Assembly (NCBI GenBank): GCA_051881355.1
Contig: JBJEPS010000078.1
Coordinates: 52,513-116,512, forward strand
DNA from: Fimenecus sp051881355
Lineage (GTDB): Bacteria; Bacillota; Clostridia; Oscillospirales; Acutalibacteraceae
DNA length: 64,000 nucleotides
Reading direction: 5' to 3'
The notes under the pieces were generated by a model, which worked only from the letters and a program-made list of their open reading frames with translations, had not been told where the DNA came from and made no database searches. The position numbers and the translations under genes were made by a program. Positions 51,720-59,683 of this stretch are shown piece after piece. How positions within the stretch are numbered: the stretch's first letter is position 1; each line of letters opens with the position of its first letter.

Positions 51720-52610
51720 GTGTTTTCAAAAAAAGCCGAACGAAACTATTTGAATGGGTTAAATACGCCGGGTGTATTTCAGAATACCACGGATTCCGCA
51801 CTGCCGCAAACCGTGGTTGCCAAAATTGTGAAAAAGCATTTTTCAGAAGAGACAAACAAGGTAAAAAAAGCCTTGCTCATCGGCTTTGACGGTGCACGGG
51901 CAGACAGTATGCATTTGCTTTGTGAGAGCGAGAACGAATCGGTTACGGGTACGCTGTTTTGTTCGGAATACAGCGCCGTCAACGCCTTAAAAACGGAGGG
52001 TGGGCTGTATTTGAGTTTTGCAGGCGGACTGCCCTCGAATCCGCAGGAAACCTCTACCGCGCAAGGCTGGGCGGCAATCCTTACGGGCGTTTGGGGCGAC
52101 GATAACGGGGTCAAAGCACATGTGCCTTTGCGCCGCGACTGCCCGACAGTACTGCGCGCGCTTGCCGAACAGGGAAAAACCGCCGCATTTTTGGCTGAAT
52201 GGCCCGACCATTTTACGATTACCTATAAAGATGAAATGGAAATCGCCAAGCACGAAAATTTACCGCTGAAGCACGAAAAATTTGAAAACGACCGCGCACT
52301 TGAGCAGGCATTTTTGCGGGAAATTGGAGCAGGGACGGACTGCATTTTCGGCATTTTTGAAGCGCCGGATTATAACGGGCACAGCACAGGCTTTGAAAAT
52401 ACCAATCCGCGCTACGCCGCAGGCGTTTGCCGCCTGGACGCTGTTGCATTTCACTTGCTTGAAGCCGTTAAAGCCCGCCCGACCTATTCTGAAGAGGATT
52501 GGCTCATTCTCATAACCTCCGACCATGGCGGGCATGGGCGTGGGCACGGCACGCAGAAACCGTATGACCGTATGACGTTTATCGCGACCAATAAGAAAAT
52601 CGAGGCATAA
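51720..52610 (+). CDS. Alkaline-phosphatase-superfamily protein (type I phosphodiesterase-like)
   Basis: A 296-residue protein with no signal peptide. ALLIGFDGARADSM carries the first metal Asp, TSTAQGWAAILTGVWGD the nucleophile region, and FEAPDYNGHSTGF and LITSDHGGHGRGHGTQ the remaining Asp/His ligands, in the order seen in nucleotide pyrophosphatase/phosphodiesterase folds. Compared with family members it is short. Start GTG 51720 has AGAAAGGA about 9 bases upstream. The substrate is unknown; the neighbouring MFS carrier suggests an imported phosphate ester. Confidence 0.82.
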   Translation: MFSKKAERNYLNGLNTPGVFQNTTDSALPQTVVAKIVKKHFSEETNKVKKALLIGFDGARADSMHLLCESENESVTGTLFCSEYSAVNALKTEGGLYLSFAGGLPSNPQETSTAQGWAAILTGVWGDDNGVKAHVPLRRDCPTVLRALAEQGKTAAFLAEWPDHFTITYKDEMEIAKHENLPLKHEKFENDRALEQAFLREIGAGTDCIFGIFEAPDYNGHSTGFENTNPRYAAGVCRLDAVAFHLLEAVKARPTYSEEDWLILITSDHGGHGRGHGTQKPYDRMTFIATNKKIEA

Positions 52611-52616
52611 ACAGTT

Positions 52617-52643
52617 AAAAACGCGCCGTAGGCGCGTTTTTTT
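52617..52643. terminator. Bidirectional terminator
   Basis: AAAAACGCGCC and GGCGCGTTTTT with a GTA loop, placed between convergent genes; T runs on both strands. Confidence 0.85.
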
Positions 52644-53511
52644 ATGTCTGCTCAGCGGAAAATTCCAATACGGCGGGCGGGTGATTTTTTCGCTTGTCCT
52701 CCGGCGGTAACTGCATCCAGTCGCCGTAGTACTGCCGCAAAATTTTATCGTATGCCTGCGGGACGTAGATTTCGGTGTCTTCAAACGGCACACGCAGCAC
52801 CGGAAATACCTCCGAAATGTGCATGTTTGCGTCCTCCGGGCGAATATATGAAAAATCAGTAATACAGTCTGTCGGTGCACTGTTGTACTCGGTGCAAACT
52901 TGATGGTATTTTTCGGCAAAGCGCGCAGGGCGTACGTGGAACAGGTGCATCAGTGCGTGCAGAACGCGGCAAGCGAGTCCAAACAGCTTTCCTGTTGCCC
53001 CACTGAACGGAATGTGTGGATTTTTCAGATAATAAATATAGGAAAGCTTGGAATACAGCCATGCCTTTTGTTCCTGCTTTTTGCGTGCGGCAGTATCCTC
53101 AGGGGTATAATCAAACGGAAAAATATCCATATGAATGCCGATATTTTCACAACCTGCCTCCAAAAGCTCGGCGGTCATGTTTTTTGTGCCGTTCAAGGAT
53201 ACTTTTGCGAACATACACGGGTAGTTCGGCTCCTTACCGGGAATGACTAAACGGTATTTCTCGGAAAATACAGGGTCGCTGGCGGCAACCTCTAAAAACT
53301 TATCGTAATCCGCACGAAGCATGCAAATGTCAATATCATCGTCCCACGGAATAAATCCACCGTGCCGAAAGGCGCCGATACAGCATCCGCCGAGCACAAA
53401 CCAGCCAATATCGTTTGCTTTACACAGCGCATCAACATCATTTAATATAGATAATTCCACGGTGTGCAGGCGGTGCAACACTGCGGGGTCATAGGAAAGA
53501 CTTGCGTCCAT
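52642..53511 (-). CDS. LicD family phosphotransferase
   Basis: A 289-residue LicD/FKTN-type protein that transfers a phospho-alcohol (phosphocholine, phosphoribitol or phosphoglycerol in known cases) from a CDP carrier to surface glycans. The nucleotidyltransferase-like motif GGCCIGAFRHGGFIPWDDD and IDICMLRADYDKF with its metal Asp residues is the family hallmark; IGIHMDIFPFDYTPED follows. It is last of three minus-strand genes, with 18 bases to the epimerase, and its substrate is best guessed from the cytidylyltransferase that opens the set. Confidence 0.92.
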   Translation of the reverse strand: MDASLSYDPAVLHRLHTVELSILNDVDALCKANDIGWFVLGGCCIGAFRHGGFIPWDDDIDICMLRADYDKFLEVAASDPVFSEKYRLVIPGKEPNYPCMFAKVSLNGTKNMTAELLEAGCENIGIHMDIFPFDYTPEDTAARKKQEQKAWLYSKLSYIYYLKNPHIPFSGATGKLFGLACRVLHALMHLFHVRPARFAEKYHQVCTEYNSAPTDCITDFSYIRPEDANMHISEVFPVLRVPFEDTEIYVPQAYDKILRQYYGDWMQLPPEDKRKNHPPAVLEFSAEQT

Positions 53512-53529
53512 ACGGTTTTCTCCTGTTCT

Positions 53530-54582
53530 TTATTTTTGACGGGCGAGGGTTATCGTTTGCGCCGCGCCTTTTTGCAAATCATATTGCGGTTCCCAGCCGA
53601 GTGCAAGCAGCTTGTCCGCACGCAAAAGGGAGTTGTTGACTTTGGAATATCCGCGCGCCTCTGTTTCAGCCGGCAGGGAAAAAGTAACCGAAACCGATGC
53701 AGCCGTCGCCAGCGCTTCGGCAAATTCGCGGATACTCGCCTGCGCGTGCGGATTCGCAATGTTGTAGGCTTCTCCGGCTTTTCCGCACAGCAAGACAAAC
53801 AGCATCGCGCTTGCCGCGTCCGCAACATAGCAGTACGAGCGTTTTTGCTCGCCGCGGCTTTTCATCACGATATCCTGCCCGCTTGCCGCATTGCGCAGAA
53901 ACTGTGCGTCTGCGCGGCTGTTGTCCGCAGTGATTTGTGCGCCGTAAATATACCCGGGGCGCACGACGGCAACATCTAAACCGTATTCTTGCATATAGGC
54001 GGCGCACAGTGTCTCCGAGGCGCGTTTGCTTTCCGGATAACAGGCGCGCGGCTGCATGGTATTTAAGAGCTTGCCTTGAAATTGCTCGTCCATAGCGTCT
54101 GCACCTTTATTGTTTTCCCCGTACACTTCGGAGCTGGAAACCAGCAAAAACCGCGTACAGCCTGTGTCTTTTGCGTGTGTAAGCAATCCCATTGTACCGA
54201 GCAAATTGGCGTGCATCGTCTCTACCGGCGTTTGAGCATAGGCGAGTGGGTGCGCGGGACTTGCCGCGTGCACAATATAGTCCGCATGAAAATCCGCGGG
54301 CAAGGGTGCGCACACATCTTGCTCCAAAAATTGCAGTGCGCTGTCATTTTGGTACGCCGCAAAACGCTTGCGTGCCTTTTCGGCATTTCTGCAAAGCGCA
54401 AAAACGGTTAAATGCAAATTATATACCGTGTTGAGGTATAACAGTGACTCGGTAAATACCGATGCAATTAACCCGCCCGCACCCGTGACGAGAATTCGTT
54501 TCTCACGCAGCGCGTCAAAGGGGAGTTTTGCGTTTGCAACGGTTTGTAAATCCTGCATTTTCTCTGCGGAAAATGTCGGCAT
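53530..54582 (-). CDS. NAD-dependent sugar epimerase/dehydratase (SDR)
   Basis: A 350-residue extended short-chain dehydrogenase. The Rossmann motif ILVTGAGGLIASVF is near residue 30, YIVHAASPAHPLAYA follows, and the catalytic SSSEVYGE...CYPESKR (YxxxK) is in place; RPGYIYG is typical of nucleotide-sugar enzymes such as UDP-glucuronate decarboxylase or dTDP-sugar dehydratases. The substrate is not determined. Its position between a cytidylyltransferase and LicD suggests it shapes the same precursor. It begins 16 bases after the preceding gene ends. Confidence 0.87.
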   Translation of the reverse strand: MPTFSAEKMQDLQTVANAKLPFDALREKRILVTGAGGLIASVFTESLLYLNTVYNLHLTVFALCRNAEKARKRFAAYQNDSALQFLEQDVCAPLPADFHADYIVHAASPAHPLAYAQTPVETMHANLLGTMGLLTHAKDTGCTRFLLVSSSEVYGENNKGADAMDEQFQGKLLNTMQPRACYPESKRASETLCAAYMQEYGLDVAVVRPGYIYGAQITADNSRADAQFLRNAASGQDIVMKSRGEQKRSYCYVADAASAMLFVLLCGKAGEAYNIANPHAQASIREFAEALATAASVSVTFSLPAETEARGYSKVNNSLLRADKLLALGWEPQYDLQKGAAQTITLARQK

Positions 54583-54598
54583 GCCATCAGCTTCTTCC

Positions 54599-55300
54599 TT
54601 AGTTTTTCATTTCCAGCATTGCCTTAAACAGCGCAATGTCATCTTGTGTCGTGAGCTTAATATTTTTCTCAGAGCCGGCGGCAAAATACAGCGTTTCGCC
54701 GAGGTCCGTCATCATGGTGTTGGTGTAAGCCGAGCCGTGTATGCCGATCCCTTTTTCAAATGCCGTTTCATAGCCCCAAAGCAGCTTGTCATAGCGGTAT
54801 GCCTGCGGGGTTTGCACGCGGCGCAGGGTTTCGCGCGGAATATACTGTTCGGTGGTATATTCGTCTTTTTTTATAAAAATTTGTTCATTGTAAGGCAGGG
54901 AAGTAACCGCGTTGCCGTACTGCTCGCATTTGACAATCACGTCGGAAAGTACACTTTCGTCCACCAACGGGCGAATGCCGTCGTGAATGACGACTGTATC
55001 GTCGGGTGCGCAAATGTCCCGCAGCCCATATACGCCGTTGCGAATCGACTCCTGCCCGCTGCTGCCGCCGGACACCACCCATTTGAGCTTGGAAATATGG
55101 AACTGTTTTGCATAAGCCCAAAGCATATCGTGCCAGCCGTCAATGCAGACAACCTCAATCGCGTCAATTTTCGGATGGCGTTCAAATGCTTCTAAGGTGT
55201 AAATTAAAATCGGTTTGTCGTTAATGCTGATAAATTGCTTCGGGATGCTTTGTCCCATACGCGCGCCGACGCCGCCGGCAATTACAATCGCGACCGTCAT
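54599..55300 (-). CDS. IspD/TarI-family cytidylyltransferase
   Basis: A 233-residue nucleotidyltransferase with VAIVIAGGVGARMGQSIPKQ at the CTP site, VVSGGSSGQESIRNG and ETLRRVQTPQAYRYD. IspD (methylerythritol path) and TarI (CDP-ribitol or related for wall polymers) are close relatives. The downstream LicD gene and SDR gene favour a CDP-polyol or CDP-sugar role over isoprenoid synthesis, but this is context inference. GGAGGC precedes the start. It is the first gene of the three and has a consensus promoter within the end of the CCA gene. Confidence 0.85.
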   Translation of the reverse strand: MTVAIVIAGGVGARMGQSIPKQFISINDKPILIYTLEAFERHPKIDAIEVVCIDGWHDMLWAYAKQFHISKLKWVVSGGSSGQESIRNGVYGLRDICAPDDTVVIHDGIRPLVDESVLSDVIVKCEQYGNAVTSLPYNEQIFIKKDEYTTEQYIPRETLRRVQTPQAYRYDKLLWGYETAFEKGIGIHGSAYTNTMMTDLGETLYFAAGSEKNIKLTTQDDIALFKAMLEMKN

Positions 55301-55328
55301 AGTTCTGCCTCCGATGAAGTGATAGCTT

Positions 55329-55358
55329 ATTATAGCCTGTTTACAGGTATTTTGTCAA
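55329..55358 (-). promoter_or_regulatory. Promoter of the cytidylyltransferase-epimerase-LicD unit
   Basis: Minus strand TTGACA (complement of 55353-55358) and TATAAT (complement of 55329-55334) are 18 bases apart, both consensus. The spacer holds CCTGTTTACAGG (55336-55347), a palindrome with 5-base arms that could be an operator. The -35 lies in the last codons of the CCA gene. Confidence 0.8.
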
Positions 55359-56666
55359 TGCGAGCAGTGCCGAACATTCATTTTCGCATTGCTCTGTAAT
55401 CACCTGTTCCAGTAAACGGTTTAATGTGTCTCGGATTTCTTTGCCGTCTGTAATGCCCGCAGCTTTCAAGTCGTCGCCGTTTACGGCGAGTCCGCGCAAA
55501 TCGTAACATTCGTTGTTTTCAAGGATTTCCGCAAGAAAAGCCTCCATACGCTGCAGTTTTTCATCAATCGCATGGGGGGTTGCTTTCCCACGGCAGTCCG
55601 CGCGTTTGATTTCTATCAACGCTTGGTAATTGTCTACGCCGATACGGGAGAGTAGCTGTTTTGCCTCGATTTTGGTTTTCGGGGATTTCAGGTCGTGTAT
55701 GGCAATCCAGCCCGTGACCGTTTTTACGGTGCTGTTATCATAGCGCAGACGCTTTAAAATCGGCTCGACGATTTCAGCGCCGACCTTTTGATGTCCTTTG
55801 AAATGGTCTGTGCCGTTTGCATCTGTTTTTCGGCAAAGAGGCTTTCCGAAATCATGGAAAAACATGCAAAGCCGCAGCTTTTCGGTCGGTTCGATGTTTT
55901 CAAGCGCGGCGAGCGTGTGGCGGTAGACATCGAAGCAGTGGTATACCGTATTTTGCGGACAGTCGAACAGCGCGCGAACCTCGGGGATAAACACCGCAAT
56001 GACTTCGCGGTATTTATCGAGCACCGCGGCGGCATTTTTGCCGCACAACAACTTTGAAAACTCCACGCGAATCCGTTCGGCGGCGACTTTAGATAATAAT
56101 TGTTTATTTTGAAAAATGCTTTCAGCGGTTTTATCTTCCAACGTAAATCCGAGTACCGAGGAAAAGCGAATCCCGCGCAAAATGCGCAGAGCGTCCTCTG
56201 AAAAGCGGCGGTCGGGGTCGCCCACCGCGCGCAAAACGCCGTTTTGCAAATCAAAAAGTCCGCCGCACAAATCGACTACGCCGTCCTGCTCGTTCCAGCA
56301 AAGTGTGTTGATGGTGAAATCGCGGCGCAGCAAATCTTCTTTTAAACTGCGCGTAAAGGCAACGCTTTCGGGGTGGCGCGCGTCAAGGTAATCACCGTCC
56401 ACGCGAAAGGTGGTAATTTCCAACGGCAACCCGTCGAAAAGCACCGTAACCGTACCGTGCTGTACCCCCGTTTCGATAAGACGACAATCGCCGAAAACGC
56501 GTTCGGTTTCTTCGGGAAGTGCGTCGGTGGTAATATCCCAATCCAACGGCGTTTTCCCGAGAAGACTGTCGCGCACGCAGCCGCCGACCGCATATGCTGC
56601 AAAGCCGTTTTCATGCAAACGGCGTAGCGCGACTTTCACTTGTTCAGGCGCGTGGATTTCGGGCAT
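55341..56666 (-). CDS. cca: CCA-adding tRNA nucleotidyltransferase with HD domain
   Basis: A 441-residue class II nucleotidyltransferase. AVGGCVRDSLLGKTPLDWDI gives the GG motif and metal Asp pair, RRDFTINTLCW the RRD motif, and the central LRILRGIRFS block is present. A C-terminal HD domain (CMFFHDFGKPLCRK) is of the phosphohydrolase type. It adds or repairs the 3' CCA of tRNAs. It could be an A-adding or CC-adding split enzyme, but nothing shows a second partner here. It stands alone with its own promoter. Confidence 0.93.
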   Translation of the reverse strand: MPEIHAPEQVKVALRRLHENGFAAYAVGGCVRDSLLGKTPLDWDITTDALPEETERVFGDCRLIETGVQHGTVTVLFDGLPLEITTFRVDGDYLDARHPESVAFTRSLKEDLLRRDFTINTLCWNEQDGVVDLCGGLFDLQNGVLRAVGDPDRRFSEDALRILRGIRFSSVLGFTLEDKTAESIFQNKQLLSKVAAERIRVEFSKLLCGKNAAAVLDKYREVIAVFIPEVRALFDCPQNTVYHCFDVYRHTLAALENIEPTEKLRLCMFFHDFGKPLCRKTDANGTDHFKGHQKVGAEIVEPILKRLRYDNSTVKTVTGWIAIHDLKSPKTKIEAKQLLSRIGVDNYQALIEIKRADCRGKATPHAIDEKLQRMEAFLAEILENNECYDLRGLAVNGDDLKAAGITDGKEIRDTLNRLLEQVITEQCENECSALLALTKYL

Positions 56667-56703
56667 TGTGCGGTCTCCTTTTCTGTAATTTGCAGTTTTT
56701 ATT

Positions 56704-56733
56704 ATTCTACCACAAACCGACAGCTATTTACAA
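56704..56733 (-). promoter_or_regulatory. cca promoter
   Basis: On the minus strand TTGTAA and TAGAAT lie 18 bases apart (complement of 56728-56733 and 56704-56709), about 40 bases before the start. Confidence 0.6.
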
Positions 56734-56774
56734 GGGAAAAGAAATCCTATATAATAAATATAACCTTATATTTC

Positions 56775-56942
56775 CTCCCTCATAGAGGGAGGTGGCACGC
56801 CGCAGGCGTGACAGCGGGAGCAAGCCCCCGCCCTACATTCTGGCATCTGGCAACTAGCCGCTAGACCGTAGGTAACGACCTTAGTGTCGTTCCGTAAATT
56901 CACACCAAAATCTGCGGGCAGGCACAGAGACCTGCCCCTACC
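56775..56942. repeat. Intergenic repeat cluster
   Basis: Three elements fill most of the 297-base gap: TCCCTCATAGAGGGAGGTGG with CACGCCGCAGGCGTG, CGGGAGCAAGCCCCCGCCC near 56814, and GTAGGTAACGACC...GTCGTTCC and GGGCAGGC...GCCTGCCCCTAC near 56868-56942. These resemble the GTAGGG-type elements at 4824. No gene is seen in this stretch. Confidence 0.65.
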
Positions 56943-56963
56943 TGAAGAAAGGATATATACAAT

Positions 56964-57182
56964 ATGGAACAACAAAAAATCGACCGAATCAATTTTTTGG
57001 CGAAAAAGAGCAAAACGCCTGAAGGCTTAACTGACGCGGAACGTGCCGAACAGCAGGCGTTGCGGCAGGAGTATTTGGCGGGTTTTCGCCGTAACTTGCA
57101 CGCGCAGCTTGACAATATCTATTTGGTAGACGAACAGGGCAACAAACGTAAATTGGAGAAAAAGCAATGCGCGAAACCGTAA
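56964..57182 (+). CDS. DUF896 (YnzC/YvcT-like) small protein
   Basis: A 72-residue helical protein of the DUF896 family, with the hallmark IDRINFLAKKSKTPEGLTDA and EQQALRQEYLAGFRRNL. Family members in Bacillus are under SOS control or RNA-associated; none has a defined activity. Here AAAGGA precedes the start and no SOS box is seen. Its end overlaps the next gene. Confidence 0.9.
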   Translation: MEQQKIDRINFLAKKSKTPEGLTDAERAEQQALRQEYLAGFRRNLHAQLDNIYLVDEQGNKRKLEKKQCAKP

Positions 57183-57400
57183 AACGCGGCAGATACCGCC
57201 ACTTTAAAGGCAAGGAATACGAAGTTTTGGGCACGGCAACCCATTCCGAAACCTTAGAGGAATTGGTTGTGTACCGCGCGCTGTACGGTGAGGGTGCGCT
57301 TTGGGCAAGACCGGTTTCGATGTGGAACGAAACCGTCGAAAAGGACGGCGAAACCGTCCCTCGCTTTACCTATGTCGGCGAAACGGCGGAAAACGGCTGA
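57167..57400 (+). CDS. DUF1653 protein
   Basis: A 77-residue single-domain protein of the DUF1653 family: GRYRHFKGKEYEVLGTATHS, LVVYRALYGEGALWARP and FTYVGE at the C-terminus. Its function is unknown. It overlaps the DUF896 gene by 16 bases with GGAG in the overlap, so the two are cotranscribed. The topoisomerase genes follow with a separate promoter. Confidence 0.9.
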   Translation: MRETVKRGRYRHFKGKEYEVLGTATHSETLEELVVYRALYGEGALWARPVSMWNETVEKDGETVPRFTYVGETAENG

Positions 57401-57437
57401 ACAACTGAATATCTTGGGGCACACGCCCGCATAAAAC

Positions 57438-57467
57438 TTGACGAAACCGCTAAATATAGTGTATAAT
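57438..57467 (+). promoter_or_regulatory. parE promoter
   Basis: TTGACG (57438-57443) and TATAAT (57462-57467) with 18-base spacing lie 57 bases before parE. Confidence 0.75.
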
Positions 57468-57523
57468 ATTCAGCGGTAATTTTTTGCAATTTTGAATTTA
57501 CAGAAAAAGGATGCAGTTACGCT

Positions 57524-59512
57524 ATGGCTAAAAAAGCGGAATACACCGAAGAAAGCATATCCCAATTAAAGGGCGCCGACCGCGTCCGTAAACGCCCAGC
57601 CGTGATTTTCGGCTCGGACGGGATTGATGGCTGTCAGCACGCGGTATTTGAAATTCTGTCCAACTCCATTGACGAGGCGCGCGAGGGACACGGCGACAAA
57701 ATCATTGTCACGCGATACTTGGATAAATCTATTGAGGTGCAGGATTTCGGTCGCGGCATACCGATGGACTATAATGAAAACGAACAGCGTTATAACTGGG
57801 AATTGGTTTTCTGCGAACTGTATGCGGGCGGCAAATACAATACGAACAACGGCGGCAGTTACGAGTATTCCTTAGGGTTAAACGGCTTAGGTCTTTGCTC
57901 TACGCAGTACGCGTCGGAATATATGGAGGCGGAAATCCATAAAAACGGCACGCGGTATTTGATGCATTTTAAAGAGGGGAATCCTGACGGCGAGCTCTTA
58001 AAAGAGCCATATAACAAGCGTGATACCGGTTCGCGTATTCACTGGAAACCCGATTTGAAGGTCTTTACCGATATTGACATTCCGCTTTCGTATTATCAGG
58101 AAACGATTAAACGCCAAGCGGTGGTCAACGCGGGTGTGCGCTTTATTTTGAAAGACCAGGTAAGCGGCAATACCTTTGAGACATATGAATACCTGTACGA
58201 AAACGGTATTGTCGATTATGTCAAGGAATTTGCCGCTGAGGACGAGGTGTTCTCTTCCGTGCAGTTCTGGCAGACCGAGCGCAAGGGGCGCGACCGTGCG
58301 GACAAGCCCGAATACAAAGTGAAAATCAACGCCGCGCTGTGTTTTTCCAACAAAAAACAGTTGAAAGAATATTATCACAATTCCAGTTTCTTGGAGCACG
58401 GCGGTGCGCCGGAAAAGGCGGTCAGAAGCGCGTTTGTGTCGCAGATTGACGCCTATTTGAAAGCGAACAGCAAGTATTTAAAAACCGACAGCAAAATCAA
58501 TTTTCAGGATATTGAGGACTGCCTGATTTTGGTGATTTCTTCATTCTCCACACAGACCTCTTATGAAAACCAAACCAAAAAGGCGATTACCAACAAGTTT
58601 ATTCAAGAGGCGATGACCGAATTTTTCCGCCACCAGTTGGAGGTCTATTTTATTGAAAATCCGCTGGAAGCCGAAAAAATTGCCAATCAAATTTTAATCA
58701 ATATGCGTTCGCGCATTAAGGCGGAAACGACACGTCTGAATATCAAAAAGACGCTCCAAACGGGCAATGATTTGACAAGCCGTGTGGAAAAATTTGTGGA
58801 CTGCCGCTCCAAAGATGTCAATGAACGCGAAATCTTCATCGTGGAGGGCGACTCGGCGTTGGGTGCTTGTAAACAGGCGCGCGACAGTGCTTTCCAGGCG
58901 ATTATTCCCGTCCGCGGCAAAATCCTCAATTGCCTAAAAGCCGACTATACCAAAATTTTCAAAAGTGATATTATTACCGATTTGGTGAAGGTTCTCGGCT
59001 GCGGCGTGGAGGTTACGGGTAAGGCAAACAAGGAGCTTTCCTCCTTTAATCTTGACAATCTGCGCTGGAGCAAGGTCATTATTTGTACCGATGCCGATGT
59101 GGACGGTTTTCAAATCCGCACGCTGATTTTGACGATGATTTATCGCTTAATGCCGACGCTTATCCGCGAGGGCAAGGTGTTTATCGCCGAATCGCCGCTG
59201 TATGAAATCAATACAAAAGACGAAACCTGGTTTTGCTACACCGAAAAGGAAAAGCAGGAGGCGCTTGAAGAAATCGGCGACCGCAAATATACCGTTCAAC
59301 GCTCCAAAGGTCTTGGCGAAAACGAAGCGGATATGATGTGGCTGACCACGATGAACCCGAAAACCCGCCGTCTGATTAAAGTCGAGCCGGATTATTCTCC
59401 CGAAGCCGTCGCTGAAAAGTTCGATTTGCTGTTGGGCGACAATTTACAGGGGCGCAAAGACCACATTGCCGAAAACGGGTATCTGTATCTTGATTTGGCG
59501 GATATTTCGTAA
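57524..59512 (+). CDS. parE: DNA topoisomerase IV subunit B-like
   Basis: A 662-residue type IIA topoisomerase ATPase subunit. GHKL motifs are EILSNSIDEAREG, VQDFGRGIPMDYN and GLNGLGLCSTQYASE; the TOPRIM domain has VEGDSALGACKQARDSA and CTDADVDGFQIRTL, then RSKGLGENEADMMWLTTM. Compared with GyrB it is of a divergent clostridial group paired with the gene at 59684. It could be called gyrB-like in some schemes; absence of the canonical gyrB context favours the second topoisomerase pair. Confidence 0.9.
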   Translation: MAKKAEYTEESISQLKGADRVRKRPAVIFGSDGIDGCQHAVFEILSNSIDEAREGHGDKIIVTRYLDKSIEVQDFGRGIPMDYNENEQRYNWELVFCELYAGGKYNTNNGGSYEYSLGLNGLGLCSTQYASEYMEAEIHKNGTRYLMHFKEGNPDGELLKEPYNKRDTGSRIHWKPDLKVFTDIDIPLSYYQETIKRQAVVNAGVRFILKDQVSGNTFETYEYLYENGIVDYVKEFAAEDEVFSSVQFWQTERKGRDRADKPEYKVKINAALCFSNKKQLKEYYHNSSFLEHGGAPEKAVRSAFVSQIDAYLKANSKYLKTDSKINFQDIEDCLILVISSFSTQTSYENQTKKAITNKFIQEAMTEFFRHQLEVYFIENPLEAEKIANQILINMRSRIKAETTRLNIKKTLQTGNDLTSRVEKFVDCRSKDVNEREIFIVEGDSALGACKQARDSAFQAIIPVRGKILNCLKADYTKIFKSDIITDLVKVLGCGVEVTGKANKELSSFNLDNLRWSKVIICTDADVDGFQIRTLILTMIYRLMPTLIREGKVFIAESPLYEINTKDETWFCYTEKEKQEALEEIGDRKYTVQRSKGLGENEADMMWLTTMNPKTRRLIKVEPDYSPEAVAEKFDLLLGDNLQGRKDHIAENGYLYLDLADIS

Positions 59513-59536
59513 TGACAGCAAAATAAAAATTTGTTT

Positions 59537-59615
59537 GTCATTCTGAACGAAGTGAAGAATCTCAAAAGCAAAGTGAAATCGAAAAGAGATTCTTCGCCTG
59601 ACGGCTCAGAATGAC
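59537..59615. repeat. Asymmetric dispersed inverted repeat, copy 3
   Basis: It begins GTCATTCTGAACGAAGTGAA and ends GAGATTCTTCGCCTGACGG followed by CTCAGAATGAC, the same orientation as the copy at 2721. It lies in the parE-parC spacer. Confidence 0.8.
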
Positions 59616-59624
59616 AAAAACAGG

Positions 59625-59647
59625 CGGGTTCAAAGAACCGCCGCTAC
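59625..59647. repeat. Short GGCGGGTTC inverted repeat
   Basis: GGCGGGTTC, three A bases and GAACCGCCGCTACAA; a small hairpin of the GTAGGG-associated type just after the longer repeat. Confidence 0.55.
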
Positions 59648-59683
59648 AATCCGATTTCTATGTATGAACAGGAGTAAAATCCC

